A stretch of 16,585 nucleotides of DNA from an uncultured Eubacteriales bacterium. Lineage in GTDB: Bacteria; Bacillota; Clostridia; Oscillospirales; Oscillospiraceae. Shown here one piece after another: positions 6,094-14,030 of the stretch; the stretch's first letter is position 1, and every line of letters starts with the position of its first letter. The notes beneath the pieces are model-generated. The model had not been told where the DNA came from, ran no database searches, and worked only from the letters and a program-made list of their open reading frames with translations. Position numbers and translations under genes: made by a program. Where the stretch lies: assembly GCA_900548795.1 (NCBI GenBank), contig URLT01000035.1, forward strand, positions 1-16,585, written 5' to 3'.

Positions 6094-7293
6094 TTATGCG
6101 GACGGATTTTCGTCCAGTAACGCTCCGATCAGCTTCATATAGCCCTCGGCGCTCTTGGTGAGCTGCTCCTTGAGCACGTATTCGTCGACCGTGTGCGCCA
6201 GATTTTCCATCGACGGGCCGAAGCCCAGCGTTTTGATTCCGGCCTCTCCGGCATAGTGGCTGCCGTTGGTGCAGAAGGAATAGGTCGTGATGACCGGATT
6301 CGTGCCGAGGGTTTGCAGCGCCGCAAAGCTCTTCTGCACAAATTCGGACGAGCGGTCAAAATACCAGCCGGGGAAAAAGCGTTCTGCATAGATCTCGTTA
6401 CCGGTGTAGCACGTCTTCGTCTCGGCGCGCAGATAGGCCTTGGCCTTGAAATCCGGATCCTCGGCGGCAAGGCGATCGATGTGCTGCCGGATCGGGTCAA
6501 GCACGCTCTGCGGCGTGTCGCCGACGAGCAGGCGGCGATCCAGCGTCGCGATGCAGCGCTCCGGCACGACCGACGCGCCGGGATAGGGCGCGGAAATGAT
6601 GTCCGTCAGCTCCATGATGCCCTTGCCCAGCTCCGGCTGCTCCTCGGGGACATAGTCCTCGAGCGCCGCCAACAGCTTCATCATTTTTTTCACGGCGTTG
6701 ACGCCCTTTTCCGGGTTGGCCGAGTGGGCGGGCTTGCCGATCGTCTCGAGCACGATCTCCGCGCGCCCCCGCTGCCCGATCTTCAGATTCAGGTTGGAGG
6801 CCTCGCCGATGATGACGTAATCCGGCCGGACAAATTCGCTGATCTTTCTGGCCGAGACACCCTCGTAAAGCTCCTCATAGACCACGCCCGCGACATAAAG
6901 CGCTCCGGCAAAATCGCGGTCGCAGGCCTGCGCATAGGCCGCCGCGGCGCAGATCATAGCCGCGACCGCGCCCTTCATATCCGACGCACCGCGTCCGCAG
7001 ACCCGGTCGTCTCGAATTTCGCCGCCGAAGGGGTCAAAGCTCCAGCGCTCCGGCTCCTGCACGGGCACGGTGTCGATGTGTCCGTCGAGCAGGATGCGCG
7101 GGCCGGGGCGGCGTCCGCGGATGCAGCCGATCACATTGCCGTATTCGTCGACCGTGACCTCGTCATAGCCGAGGCGGCGCATCTCCCGCTCGATCACGCC
7201 GACGACCTCGCGCTCCTCGCCGGAATAGCTCTTGGCTCGGATCAACCGGCTGCAAAGGTCGATCGTGTTTTCATGCAGCTCCTGAATCGTCAT
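6094..7293 (-). CDS. ygeY: YgeY family selenium metabolism-linked hydrolase (M20 peptidase fold)
   Basis: A 399-aa metal-dependent amide hydrolase of the M20/ArgE/DapE superfamily. Metal and catalytic residues by motif: His72 and Asp74 in LLDGHIDTVPV, Asp105 in GRGASDMKG, Glu140-Glu141, Glu164 in IIGEASN and His367 in ENLAHTVDEY. Features shared with E. coli YgeY rather than with general M20 enzymes are GQRGRAEI (173-180), the YTGNEIYAERFFPGW stretch (296-310) and YSFCTNGSHYAG. YgeY occurs in anaerobic purine/urate catabolic clusters linked to selenium-dependent molybdenum hydroxylases; its exact substrate is not settled, and hydrolysis of a diaminopropionate-type intermediate has been proposed. 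It lies 12 bp after ssnA with GGAGGAG as ribosome site, clearly the same operon. The length matches the family. Confidence 0.92.
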   Translation of the reverse strand: MTIQELHENTIDLCSRLIRAKSYSGEEREVVGVIEREMRRLGYDEVTVDEYGNVIGCIRGRRPGPRILLDGHIDTVPVQEPERWSFDPFGGEIRDDRVCGRGASDMKGAVAAMICAAAAYAQACDRDFAGALYVAGVVYEELYEGVSARKISEFVRPDYVIIGEASNLNLKIGQRGRAEIVLETIGKPAHSANPEKGVNAVKKMMKLLAALEDYVPEEQPELGKGIMELTDIISAPYPGASVVPERCIATLDRRLLVGDTPQSVLDPIRQHIDRLAAEDPDFKAKAYLRAETKTCYTGNEIYAERFFPGWYFDRSSEFVQKSFAALQTLGTNPVITTYSFCTNGSHYAGEAGIKTLGFGPSMENLAHTVDEYVLKEQLTKSAEGYMKLIGALLDENPSA

Positions 7294-7305
7294 GTTGTCT
7301 CCTCC

Positions 7306-8637
7306 TCATTGTGCCGCAAGGCTGTCCCAGAGGCGCTGCGCCTCGGCGCGGCAGCCCGCGAAGATTTCTTTCTCGTCGACGCGCGTGCAGTGATGCTGCT
7401 CGACGACCGTCTCACCGTCGCAGACGACGGTGTTCACATGGCCGCTGAAGCCGGAGGTCATGTGCGAAAGGACGTTTCCGGCGTGCAGCGGCGTAGGCGG
7501 GTCGTAATCCAAGATCAGGAAATCCGCCGCCGCGCCGGGGCGCAGAACGCCGACCTCGTAGCCGAAAATGCGCTTTGCGAGGCGCTGGTTGTTCGTGAAC
7601 GCCATATCCAAAATCTGTTTTCCGGAAAAGGCCGAGCAGTCGTTTTGCCCGATGTGCTGCTGGATGCTCGCAAAGCCCAGCTCGGTGAACAGGTCGTAGG
7701 TATAGCCGTCTCCGCCGAGCGCCACATGGACGCCCGCGTCCATCAGCGGCACGACCGGGCAGATGCCCACGGCCGTGTTCGTGTTCGACTGCACATTGTG
7801 CGCCGCCGTCACGCCGCTGTCGCGCAGAATGCCGAAATGGCGCGGCTTGAGATGCACATTGTGCGCCGTGATGGTTCTTTCGCCGAGAATACCCGCCCGC
7901 TGCAGGCGTTCGACAACGTGCATATCAAAGCGGCGATAGCAGTCGCTGACGTCGGCCTCGGACTCGGCCATATGGATATGGAAGCCCGCATTGAGCGCGT
8001 TTCCGACTTCGCTGCTCCGCTCCAGCGTCTCGGCAGAGAGCGAATACGACGCGTGCAGACCGAAGATCCCGCGGAAGCGGTCGCCCTCGGCCTGATGCGC
8101 GCGGATATAGCGCTCGTTCTCGGCGATGCCGCGCGCGGCGCGCTCTGCGCCGTCTCGATCGGTCACCTCATAGGCAAGGCAGCCGCGCCCGCCGACGGCA
8201 CGCATCGCGCGCTCGATCGTGTCGAGGCTGCCGGTGATATAATTGGGGCTGGCCTGATGATCGAAATAGGTCGTCGTGCCGGCCTTCAGTCCCTCGACGA
8301 GCCCCATCAGGGCGCTGTAGTAGGTCTGGCGCTCGTCGAGCGCCTTGTCCACGCGCCACCACATCCGCGACAGATACTGCTGCCAGTTGTAGATCGGCTC
8401 GCTGAGCGGCATCCCGCGCACGAATTGGCCGTAAAAATGGCAGTGCGAGCTGATCATGCCGGGCATCAGGATGCGCCCGGCCAGATCGTGGCGCACGTCG
8501 GCCTCGGGCAGCGCCTCGTCCCCGCAGACGCCGACCGCCGCAATGCGGTCGCCATCGACGAGCAGATAGCCGCCCGGAAGAAACAGGTTTTCCACGTCGC
8601 CGGTAATCAGAGAGGCGTGGTAATAAAGCGTTTTCAT
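7306..8637 (-). CDS. ssnA: Putative aminohydrolase SsnA
   Basis: A 443-aa amidohydrolase-superfamily enzyme, cytosolic, related to guanine deaminase and chlorohydrolases. Likely metal ligands are His65 and His67 in SSHCHFYG, His222 in HIHMAESEADVSD (with Glu225 as likely proton shuttle), His259 in TAHNVHL and Asp310 in ALGGDGYTYD. Family marks shared with E. coli SsnA include WWRVDKALDE (about 93-102), FDHQASPNYITGSL (125-138) and the late ILDYDPPTPL. SsnA is a regular part of the selenium-dependent Mo hydroxylase and anaerobic urate clusters; its substrate is uncertain, and deamination or ring opening of a purine-derived heterocycle is the usual idea. Its ATG overlaps the hydantoinase stop by 4 bp (ATGA), with AGGAG upstream, so translation is coupled. 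The length equals that of the E. coli protein. Confidence 0.92.
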   Translation of the reverse strand: MKTLYYHASLITGDVENLFLPGGYLLVDGDRIAAVGVCGDEALPEADVRHDLAGRILMPGMISSHCHFYGQFVRGMPLSEPIYNWQQYLSRMWWRVDKALDERQTYYSALMGLVEGLKAGTTTYFDHQASPNYITGSLDTIERAMRAVGGRGCLAYEVTDRDGAERAARGIAENERYIRAHQAEGDRFRGIFGLHASYSLSAETLERSSEVGNALNAGFHIHMAESEADVSDCYRRFDMHVVERLQRAGILGERTITAHNVHLKPRHFGILRDSGVTAAHNVQSNTNTAVGICPVVPLMDAGVHVALGGDGYTYDLFTELGFASIQQHIGQNDCSAFSGKQILDMAFTNNQRLAKRIFGYEVGVLRPGAAADFLILDYDPPTPLHAGNVLSHMTSGFSGHVNTVVCDGETVVEQHHCTRVDEKEIFAGCRAEAQRLWDSLAAQ

Positions 8638-10025
8638 GTTGTCTGTCTCCTGAGCAGAGATTTGGGCAGCGCGCGCCGGAGCAGCCGTCCGGCACCCGCC
8701 TTGGCGCGGTCGCGCCCGTCCTCGACCAGAACCCTGCCGCCCGCGACGGTGCAGGCCACGCTCACGTGCATCGGCATTCCCGCAAACGGCGTGTAGTCGG
8801 TCTTTTCGTGCAGCAGCTCGGCGCCCATTGTGTAGCTGCGCTCGGTGTCGAGCAGGACGATGTCCGCGTCCGCGCCGGGTGTGAGCTGTCCCTTGCGTCC
8901 GGCAAGGCCATAGAGCTGCGCCGGGTTATAGGACGTCATTTCCGCAAGGCGGCGCATGGAGATCTTCCCGGTGCGCACGCCCAGCTCGTGCAGCAGCACA
9001 AGACGCGTCTCGATGCCGGGCATTCCGCCGGGGATCTCATAGAATTTGTCCGAAACGCGCTTCTGACTGAGGTAGAACGCGCAGTCGTCCGTGCCGATGG
9101 TGAACTTTGTCCCGGCGGAGAGCACGCGCCAGATCCCGGCGCGGTCGGCCGCCGTGCGAATGGGCGGGTTGACGATGTAATCCGAGGCGTGCTCCTTCTC
9201 ATAGACCGTCTCGTCAAAGCAGAGATAGTGCGGGCAGGTCTCGCCGTAGACCTCCAGTCCCTCGCGCTGCGCCTGCTCGATCAGAGCCGCGCCCTCTGCG
9301 CTCGACACGTGGCGGATCAGCAGCCGCACGCCCGTGCGCCGCGCCAGCTCGATCAGCCGACGGACGGCCGACGGCTCGGAGTCGGCGGGCTTGCTTTCGA
9401 GGAAATGGCTACAATCGGTCTTTCCCTCCGCCTTGAGGCGCGCGACAGCCTCGTTGATCTGCTCCTCGTTCTCGGCGTGCACGGTCGCGATCGCGCCGTG
9501 CTCGGCGATCACGCGGAAGGCGCGCTCCATATCCGCATAGGGAACGAGCAGATTGCTGTAGGCCGTGTAAAACTTGAACGACGTAAAGCCGTGCTTTATC
9601 AGAACAGGGATCGCCTGTAAGGTTTCTTCGTTGATGTCCGTCAGCGTGCAATGGAAGCTGAAATCCGCCGCGCACTGCTTCTCGGCCAGCGCGGTGCGCG
9701 CCCTGACCGCGTCTAAGATCGAGCCGCCCCGCTCCTGATCGGCAAAATCGATCAGGGTGGTCACGCCTCCGTAAAGTCCGGCACGCGTGCCGTCAAAAAA
9801 ATCGTTCATGGTCTGCGTTCCGCCGAACGGAAGCAGCATATGCGCGTGGGTCTCCACCACGCCGGGAATGGCCTTCTTCCCCGCCGCGTCGATCACGCGC
9901 GCGGCCGTTCCCTCCAAGCGGGGCGCGATCGCGGCGATCCGGCCGTCCTTCACGCCGATGTCGCAGAGCCCCAGCTCCTGCGGGGCATAGGTCTCTGCCC
10001 CCCGGATCAACAGGTCGTACTGCAT
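8634..10025 (-). CDS. hyuA: D-hydantoinase / dihydropyrimidinase-like amidohydrolase
   Basis: A 463-aa enzyme that should hydrolyse a cyclic diamide (hydantoin, dihydropyrimidine or allantoin type ring). Binuclear metal site by motif: His60 and His62 in VVETHAHMLLPFGGT, carbamylated Lys151 in GFTSFKFYTAY, His183 in ATVHAEN, His239 in LIRHVSS and Asp313 in IGTDDCAF. The end GAGRLLRRALP resembles the GRGRFLRRKP end of E. coli HyuA. ATG at 10025 was chosen because AAGGAGG (10041-10035) lies 9 nt upstream and the next residues are the first beta strand. The frame is open further upstream but crosses hairpins. Odd points are Asp314 where the family normally has His (TDHC), and ETHAH instead of D-x-H-x-H. 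It is coupled to ssnA by a 4-bp overlap. Substrate specificity is not predictable from these motifs. Confidence 0.92.
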   Translation of the reverse strand: MQYDLLIRGAETYAPQELGLCDIGVKDGRIAAIAPRLEGTAARVIDAAGKKAIPGVVETHAHMLLPFGGTQTMNDFFDGTRAGLYGGVTTLIDFADQERGGSILDAVRARTALAEKQCAADFSFHCTLTDINEETLQAIPVLIKHGFTSFKFYTAYSNLLVPYADMERAFRVIAEHGAIATVHAENEEQINEAVARLKAEGKTDCSHFLESKPADSEPSAVRRLIELARRTGVRLLIRHVSSAEGAALIEQAQREGLEVYGETCPHYLCFDETVYEKEHASDYIVNPPIRTAADRAGIWRVLSAGTKFTIGTDDCAFYLSQKRVSDKFYEIPGGMPGIETRLVLLHELGVRTGKISMRRLAEMTSYNPAQLYGLAGRKGQLTPGADADIVLLDTERSYTMGAELLHEKTDYTPFAGMPMHVSVACTVAGGRVLVEDGRDRAKAGAGRLLRRALPKSLLRRQTT

Positions 10026-10054
10026 TGCGGGTAACCTCCTTGTTGAAATTCCGC

Positions 10055-10127
10055 AAGGGCGGGCGGGAGCGTTTCCCACCCGCCTTGAGCCTTGGCGGCT
10101 CTGACCCGAGCGCATCGGGTCAGAGCC
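10055..10127 (-). other. Two strong intercistronic hairpins without U-tracts (BMP lipoprotein / hyuA gap)
   Basis: In the 112-bp gap after the lipoprotein gene, the minus strand carries a perfect 13-bp hairpin GGCTCTGACCCGA/TCGGGTCAGAGCC (10097-10127, 5-nt loop). A second GC-rich hairpin follows at 10055-10086 with one bulge and one mismatch. Neither is followed by a T tract, so they are unlikely to be efficient terminators. They are placed as 3' protectors of the binding-protein mRNA, a common way to make more solute-binding protein than enzymes from one operon. Confidence 0.7.
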
Positions 10128-10137
10128 ATCGGCAAGC

Positions 10138-11196
10138 TTATTTGTCGTAGGACTCGGTCGGGACGACGACGCCGTTCGTGACGTCCGCGATCAGCTGGGT
10201 GATCTCCGCAGCCACATCCGCCGGGATGATGTCCGCGTTCAGCTCGGCAAGCTCCACGCCGACGCCGAGGCCGGGCTTATAGACGCCGCCGAAGGAGCCG
10301 TCCTTGATGCGGTCGACCTGGCTGGCAATGACGGGCGGGATGATCTCCACAACGGAGGTCAGCATCAGTTCGGGCGCCAGATCGTGCTGGTCGGAGCCGT
10401 AGCCCATGCAGTAGACGCCCTTTTCCACGCAGGCCTCGATCACGCCGAGACCGGTGGTGTCGGCCGCGTGCATGATGACGTCGGCGCCCTGATTGATCAT
10501 GCTCAGCGCGGATTCCTTGCCGAGCGCGGTGTCCTCGGTGTTGCCGGTCATGATGACCAGAACGTTCACGTCGGGGTTGGCCGCCTTGGCGCCCTCGGTG
10601 TAGGCGTTCTTCATGGTGAGCTGACCGGCCGACTCAGAGCCGCCGATGTAGCCGATCGTGCCGGACTTGGACATTTTCGCAGCCAGATAGCCGCAGATGT
10701 AGGTCGCGTGATAGACGGCGACGTCGACAAAGCCGATGTTGGCGGGGAAATTGTCGACAGGCGCCTTGCCGTAAACGAAGAAGTAGTTCTCGGGGTTGGA
10801 CTCGGCAACGCGGATCATGGCGTCGCCGAACTGGGAGCCGTGGGCAATGACGAGGGTATAGCCGTCGTCAACGAAGTTCATGGCAATGGATTCGCAGTTG
10901 GAGGTGTCGACGTTTTCGACGTACTGGGTCTTATAGCCCTCGCCATCGAGCTGCTGCAGGCCCTGATAGGCCGTCCAGCACCAGGATTCGTCGGTGATGA
11001 CGCCGGGGAGGATCAGTGCAACGGAGATGTCCTGATCGTCTGCAGAGGATGCGGTTTCATCGGTGGCTGCGGTGTCTTTGGTGTCTGCGGTGTCGTTGGT
11101 CGCCTTGGTGGATTCGCTTTCGTCGGTCTTACCGGCGCATGCCGCCAAGCTCAGTACCAGAGCCAGGCAAAGGATCAGTGCAAGCAGTTTTTTCAT
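10138..11196 (-). CDS. BMP family ABC transporter substrate-binding lipoprotein
   Basis: A 352-aa secreted lipoprotein. A lipoprotein signal peptide (MKKLLALILC...) ends in the lipobox LAAC with Cys20. A Thr/Asp/Ser-rich linker (about 22-55) precedes the BMP (PnrA-like) fold. The first binding loop reads PGVITDESWCWTAYQGLQQL (64-83), where typical nucleoside binders have a DKGFN-type loop, so the ligand may not be a classic nucleoside. Other family marks are VIAHGSQFGDAMIRVAESNP, FVYGKAP and INQGADVIMHAADTTGLG. It is separated by 56 bp from the creatininase-like gene and belongs with the ATPase and two permeases further upstream in the operon. ATG at 11196 has AGGAGGA just ahead. A hairpin pair follows and probably raises its expression. 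In this operon a purine breakdown substrate is the likely cargo, but that is inference. Confidence 0.92.
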   Translation of the reverse strand: MKKLLALILCLALVLSLAACAGKTDESESTKATNDTADTKDTAATDETASSADDQDISVALILPGVITDESWCWTAYQGLQQLDGEGYKTQYVENVDTSNCESIAMNFVDDGYTLVIAHGSQFGDAMIRVAESNPENYFFVYGKAPVDNFPANIGFVDVAVYHATYICGYLAAKMSKSGTIGYIGGSESAGQLTMKNAYTEGAKAANPDVNVLVIMTGNTEDTALGKESALSMINQGADVIMHAADTTGLGVIEACVEKGVYCMGYGSDQHDLAPELMLTSVVEIIPPVIASQVDRIKDGSFGGVYKPGLGVGVELAELNADIIPADVAAEITQLIADVTNGVVVPTESYDK

Positions 11197-11216
11197 TTGG
11201 TCCTCCTAAATATAAT

Positions 11217-11225
11217 AGTATATCA
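11217..11225 (-). promoter_or_regulatory. Possible weak internal promoter for the BMP lipoprotein gene
   Basis: On the minus strand TGATATACT fits an extended -10 (TGnTATACT), but no convincing -35 lies 16-18 bp upstream. Transcripts would start only about 14 nt before the ATG, just covering the ribosome site. It is in the 56-bp gap, the second widest in the operon. Confidence 0.25.
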
Positions 11226-11252
11226 GATCCACACACATTTTGGTATGGTATC

Positions 11253-12020
11253 CTACAAATTATTCTCGCCGGCAAGTTCTCCGGCAAGCTCCAGAGCGCG
11301 CGCGATCTGCGCGGCCTGCTTTTCCATGAAGGCAACGCCGTATTCCGCGCTGGCAAGCTCAGGCTTGCCGACGACGCCGTCGACGGAAATATCGTCGATG
11401 AACCACGCCGAGATCAGGTCGCCTCGGCAGTCGGCTGCCTCGTGCCATTTGTCCACCGAGCGGCTCAGCTCGGGCGTGATGCGGTCGACGTCGACCATCT
11501 CCGGATGCTTGGCCAGCATCACGCTCGTCTCGATCTCGTCGGCGTGGACGTCGTACTCGTGCGCACCGATGCGGTCGCGAATGGCACCGCCGTTGACCAT
11601 ATACAGCCGCATTCCCTTGGCGCGCAGGAGGCGTCCGGCAATGTGGATGCAGCTGTCGTTTCCGCCGTGACCGTTCACCAGCACCATCGAATGCACGCCC
11701 AGCCGCAGCAGCGAATCACCGATGTCGGTGAGAATGCTGACGAGTGTGTTCGGCATCAGCGTGAGCGTTCCGGGCACGTGCAGATGCTCGATGCTCAGGC
11801 CGTAGATGATCGGCGGGAGAACGAGATACTGCACGGGCGAATGAACCTTGGTCATGGCCAGCTCTGTGATGTCCTGCGCGGAGAGATAATCCGTTCCGAC
11901 CGGAAGATGCGGCCCGTGCTGCTCCACCGCGCCGATCGGAAGAACGGCGACGGCGGGGCCTGCCGCCGCAAGCTCCTGAAGCTGCGGGGCGGTCTTTTCG
12001 GCATAGTAGCAATACGGCAT
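11253..12020 (-). CDS. Creatininase-family amidohydrolase
   Basis: A 255-aa metal-dependent hydrolase of the creatininase fold, cytosolic. Family motifs are LPIGAVEQHGPHLPVGTD (27-44) with likely ligands Glu33, His35 and Asp44, then VNGHGGN (115-121) with His118, and HADEIETS (159-166). True creatininase has NGHYEN with an extra Glu ligand; this protein has NGHGGN, as in most other members (for example ArfB and MftE type proteins), so creatinine itself is a doubtful substrate. The family opens small N-heterocycles or hydrolyses formamides and peptides. ATG at 12020 was chosen because the permease stop lies 1 bp upstream and GGGAGGG sits in ribosome-site position; the open frame further upstream is inside the permease gene. 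Its place inside a transporter-hydantoinase-Xdh operon suggests it hydrolyses an amide or ring bond in the same pathway. Confidence 0.9.
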   Translation of the reverse strand: MPYCYYAEKTAPQLQELAAAGPAVAVLPIGAVEQHGPHLPVGTDYLSAQDITELAMTKVHSPVQYLVLPPIIYGLSIEHLHVPGTLTLMPNTLVSILTDIGDSLLRLGVHSMVLVNGHGGNDSCIHIAGRLLRAKGMRLYMVNGGAIRDRIGAHEYDVHADEIETSVMLAKHPEMVDVDRITPELSRSVDKWHEAADCRGDLISAWFIDDISVDGVVGKPELASAEYGVAFMEKQAAQIARALELAGELAGENNL

Positions 12021-12021
12021 A

Positions 12022-12945
12022 TCAGCGTCCCTCCCGTTCAAACACGCCGCCGACGGTCTTCGGCCCGCGCTTGTTGCGCCCGGCCAGCAGCAGGCTGAGA
12101 ATCGCGACAATGTAGGGCAGCGCCAGCAGCAGCTGATACGGCAGGGCGACGCCCTTGGCCTGCAAATGGAGCTGGAAGGCGTTGATGAAGCCGTAGCCAA
12201 ACGAGCCGATGAGCGAATAGACCGGGTGCCAGCCGCACAGCAAGCAGACCGCCAGCGCGAGGAAGCCGCGTCCTGCGGAGATGTCCGGCGCGAAGCTGCC
12301 CGTGATGGCGACGACGAGGTACGCGCCGCCCAGGCCGGCCAGCAGGCCGCTGAAGAGCACGACGCCCCAACGATAGCCGACGACGTTGATGCCGTAGGAC
12401 TGCGCCGCGCGCGGGTTTTCGCCCAGAGAGCGGAGCTGGAGGCCGAGCTTGGTCTTGTAGAGCACGAAGCCCGCTGCCAACGAGATGGCGATGGAGAGAT
12501 AGGCCAGAATGTCCATGGAGAAGACGGAGCCGCCGAGCACAGGGATCTTGGAAAGCAGCGGGATCTCCAGACTGCTCAGCAGCGGCATCTTCGGCCGCGA
12601 GGTCGCGTAGAGCACGCGGTAGAGGAAGGACGTCAGACCGGCCGCAAAGATGTTGAACATAAAGCCGACGACGGCCTGCGGCTGATTGCGCGAGACGCCG
12701 ATGTAGGCGATGATGACAGCCGAGAGGCACCCGGCCAGCGCGCCGGCCAGAATTGCGAGGAACAGCGACTGGGTGTACTGGTAGGCCAGCAGGGTCGTGA
12801 AGGCGCCGATGACCATGTTGCCCTCGAGGCCGATGTTCATAACGCCCGCGCGCTCGGCGACGGTCTCTCCGACTGCCGGGAACAGGATCGGCACGCCCTG
12901 ACGGATGGTCGAGGCAAGCAGCGCCGTGATCACACTGGTAGTCAT
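12022..12945 (-). CDS. BMP-type ABC importer, permease subunit 2 (YufQ/NupQ-like)
   Basis: A 307-aa inner-membrane permease of the BPD_transp_2 (branched-chain/ribose-type) family with about eight hydrophobic segments. The family signature ERAGVMNIGLEGNMVIGA (31-48) and the cytoplasmic coupling stretch LRSLGENPRAAQSYGINV are clear. It pairs with the permease encoded just upstream, with which it overlaps by 4 bp (ATGA). GGGAGGG is its ribosome site. Relatives such as NupQ and YufQ import nucleosides together with a BMP lipoprotein. The ligand here is unknown, but the operon context favours a purine derivative or related heterocycle. Confidence 0.92.
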   Translation of the reverse strand: MTTSVITALLASTIRQGVPILFPAVGETVAERAGVMNIGLEGNMVIGAFTTLLAYQYTQSLFLAILAGALAGCLSAVIIAYIGVSRNQPQAVVGFMFNIFAAGLTSFLYRVLYATSRPKMPLLSSLEIPLLSKIPVLGGSVFSMDILAYLSIAISLAAGFVLYKTKLGLQLRSLGENPRAAQSYGINVVGYRWGVVLFSGLLAGLGGAYLVVAITGSFAPDISAGRGFLALAVCLLCGWHPVYSLIGSFGYGFINAFQLHLQAKGVALPYQLLLALPYIVAILSLLLAGRNKRGPKTVGGVFEREGR

Positions 12946-14030
12946 GCCGTTTTCCCTCCCTTTCTTTTCTTAAACGAGCCGACAGCCTTGAGGCTGAAGC
13001 TGATGAGGATGAACAGGACGATGATACCCTGCAAAATATCCACGAGCGTGACCGGGACGCCGCTGGAAATCTGCATCTTCTCGGCTCCGGCATCCAATCC
13101 GGCCATCATGACCGAGGCGGCGACGAGGCCGAGCGGATTCAAGCAGCCGATGAGCGCGACGACCATGCCGGTGATGCCCATGCCCTCGCAGATGCCCTCG
13201 ATCAGGCGATACTGCACGCCGTAGATCTCGACCGCACCGGCCAGTCCGGCAAAGCCGCCGGCCAGCACCATAGCGAGGAAGCGGTATTTTTTCACATTGC
13301 AGCCCGCGTACTGCGCGGCCTTCGGGCTCTTGCCGACAACGCGCAGGTTATAGCCGAACTGCGTATAGCGGCAGACGAACCAATAGACTGCCACACAGGC
13401 AATGGCAATGAAGAGGCCGACATGCGCGCGCGTTCCGGGGATCAGCTTCGGCAGCCGCGCCGCCGCCGGAACCTCGGCCGACTGCGGGTTCACGCCGCCC
13501 TGCTCCATGATCGGCCCGTGCACCAGATAGGCGATCAATTGCAGCGCGACATAGTTGAGCATGATCGTGACGATCAGCTCGTTTGAGCCGTAATAAGCCT
13601 TCATAAATCCGGCGAAGCCGCCCCAGACCATGCCGAATAGCGCGCCGGCCAGCAGACCGACCGGAATGGAGAACGCGCCGAGCGATTGGCCGAAGGAGCT
13701 GGTCGCGACCAAAATCGCGCCGAGTGTGCCGACATACATCTGACCCTCGCCGCCGAGGTTGTTGCAGCCGCCGACCGCCGCAAAGGCGACGCCGACGCCG
13801 ACAATGATGAGCGGAATGGCCTTGGTGATGATCTCGCCGAAGCCGAGCTTCGTGGTATACGGCCGGACGATCATGTAATAATAGGCCTCGAGCGGATCCT
13901 TGCCGACGAACGACACGAAGATCGCGCCGATCAGCAGCGCCAGCACGATCGCGGTCAGCACCAGACCGAGCGTGCGCAGAGTCGAGATCAAGTCCGTCCG
14001 GTCGAGCCGTCTTGCGTTTGCCGTTTTCAT
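12942..14030 (-). CDS. BMP-type ABC importer, permease subunit 1 (YufP/NupP-like)
   Basis: A 362-aa permease of the BPD_transp_2 family with an N-terminal membrane segment around residues 15-45. The usual NIGAEGQ motif appears as NNLGGEGQMYVGTLGA near residue 90, and NELIVTIMLNYVALQL and VVGKSPKAAQYAGCNV are typical of the YufP side of such pairs. It ends in a basic tail (KKRKGGK). The gene overlaps the ATPase gene by 4 bp upstream and the second permease by 4 bp downstream, so all three are translationally coupled. Function: half of the membrane channel of the importer. Confidence 0.92.
   Translation of the reverse strand: MKTANARRLDRTDLISTLRTLGLVLTAIVLALLIGAIFVSFVGKDPLEAYYYMIVRPYTTKLGFGEIITKAIPLIIVGVGVAFAAVGGCNNLGGEGQMYVGTLGAILVATSSFGQSLGAFSIPVGLLAGALFGMVWGGFAGFMKAYYGSNELIVTIMLNYVALQLIAYLVHGPIMEQGGVNPQSAEVPAAARLPKLIPGTRAHVGLFIAIACVAVYWFVCRYTQFGYNLRVVGKSPKAAQYAGCNVKKYRFLAMVLAGGFAGLAGAVEIYGVQYRLIEGICEGMGITGMVVALIGCLNPLGLVAASVMMAGLDAGAEKMQISSGVPVTLVDILQGIIVLFILISFSLKAVGSFKKRKGGKTA

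Noticed and set aside
6193..8796. Large 867-codon plus-strand open frame across ygeY and ssnA
   Set aside because: It lies antisense to two genes with intact family motifs; its His/Arg/Ala-rich translation is the mirror of high-GC codon bias and it has no domain or ribosome site.
10026..10115. Upstream extension of the hydantoinase reading frame by 30 codons
   Set aside because: The extension runs through the intercistronic hairpins, lacks a ribosome site, and the internal ATG at 10025 has an ideal AAGGAGG.
12021..12200. Upstream extension of the creatininase-like frame by 60 codons
   Set aside because: It is wholly inside the permease gene in another frame; ATG 12020 has a ribosome site and begins at the conserved domain.
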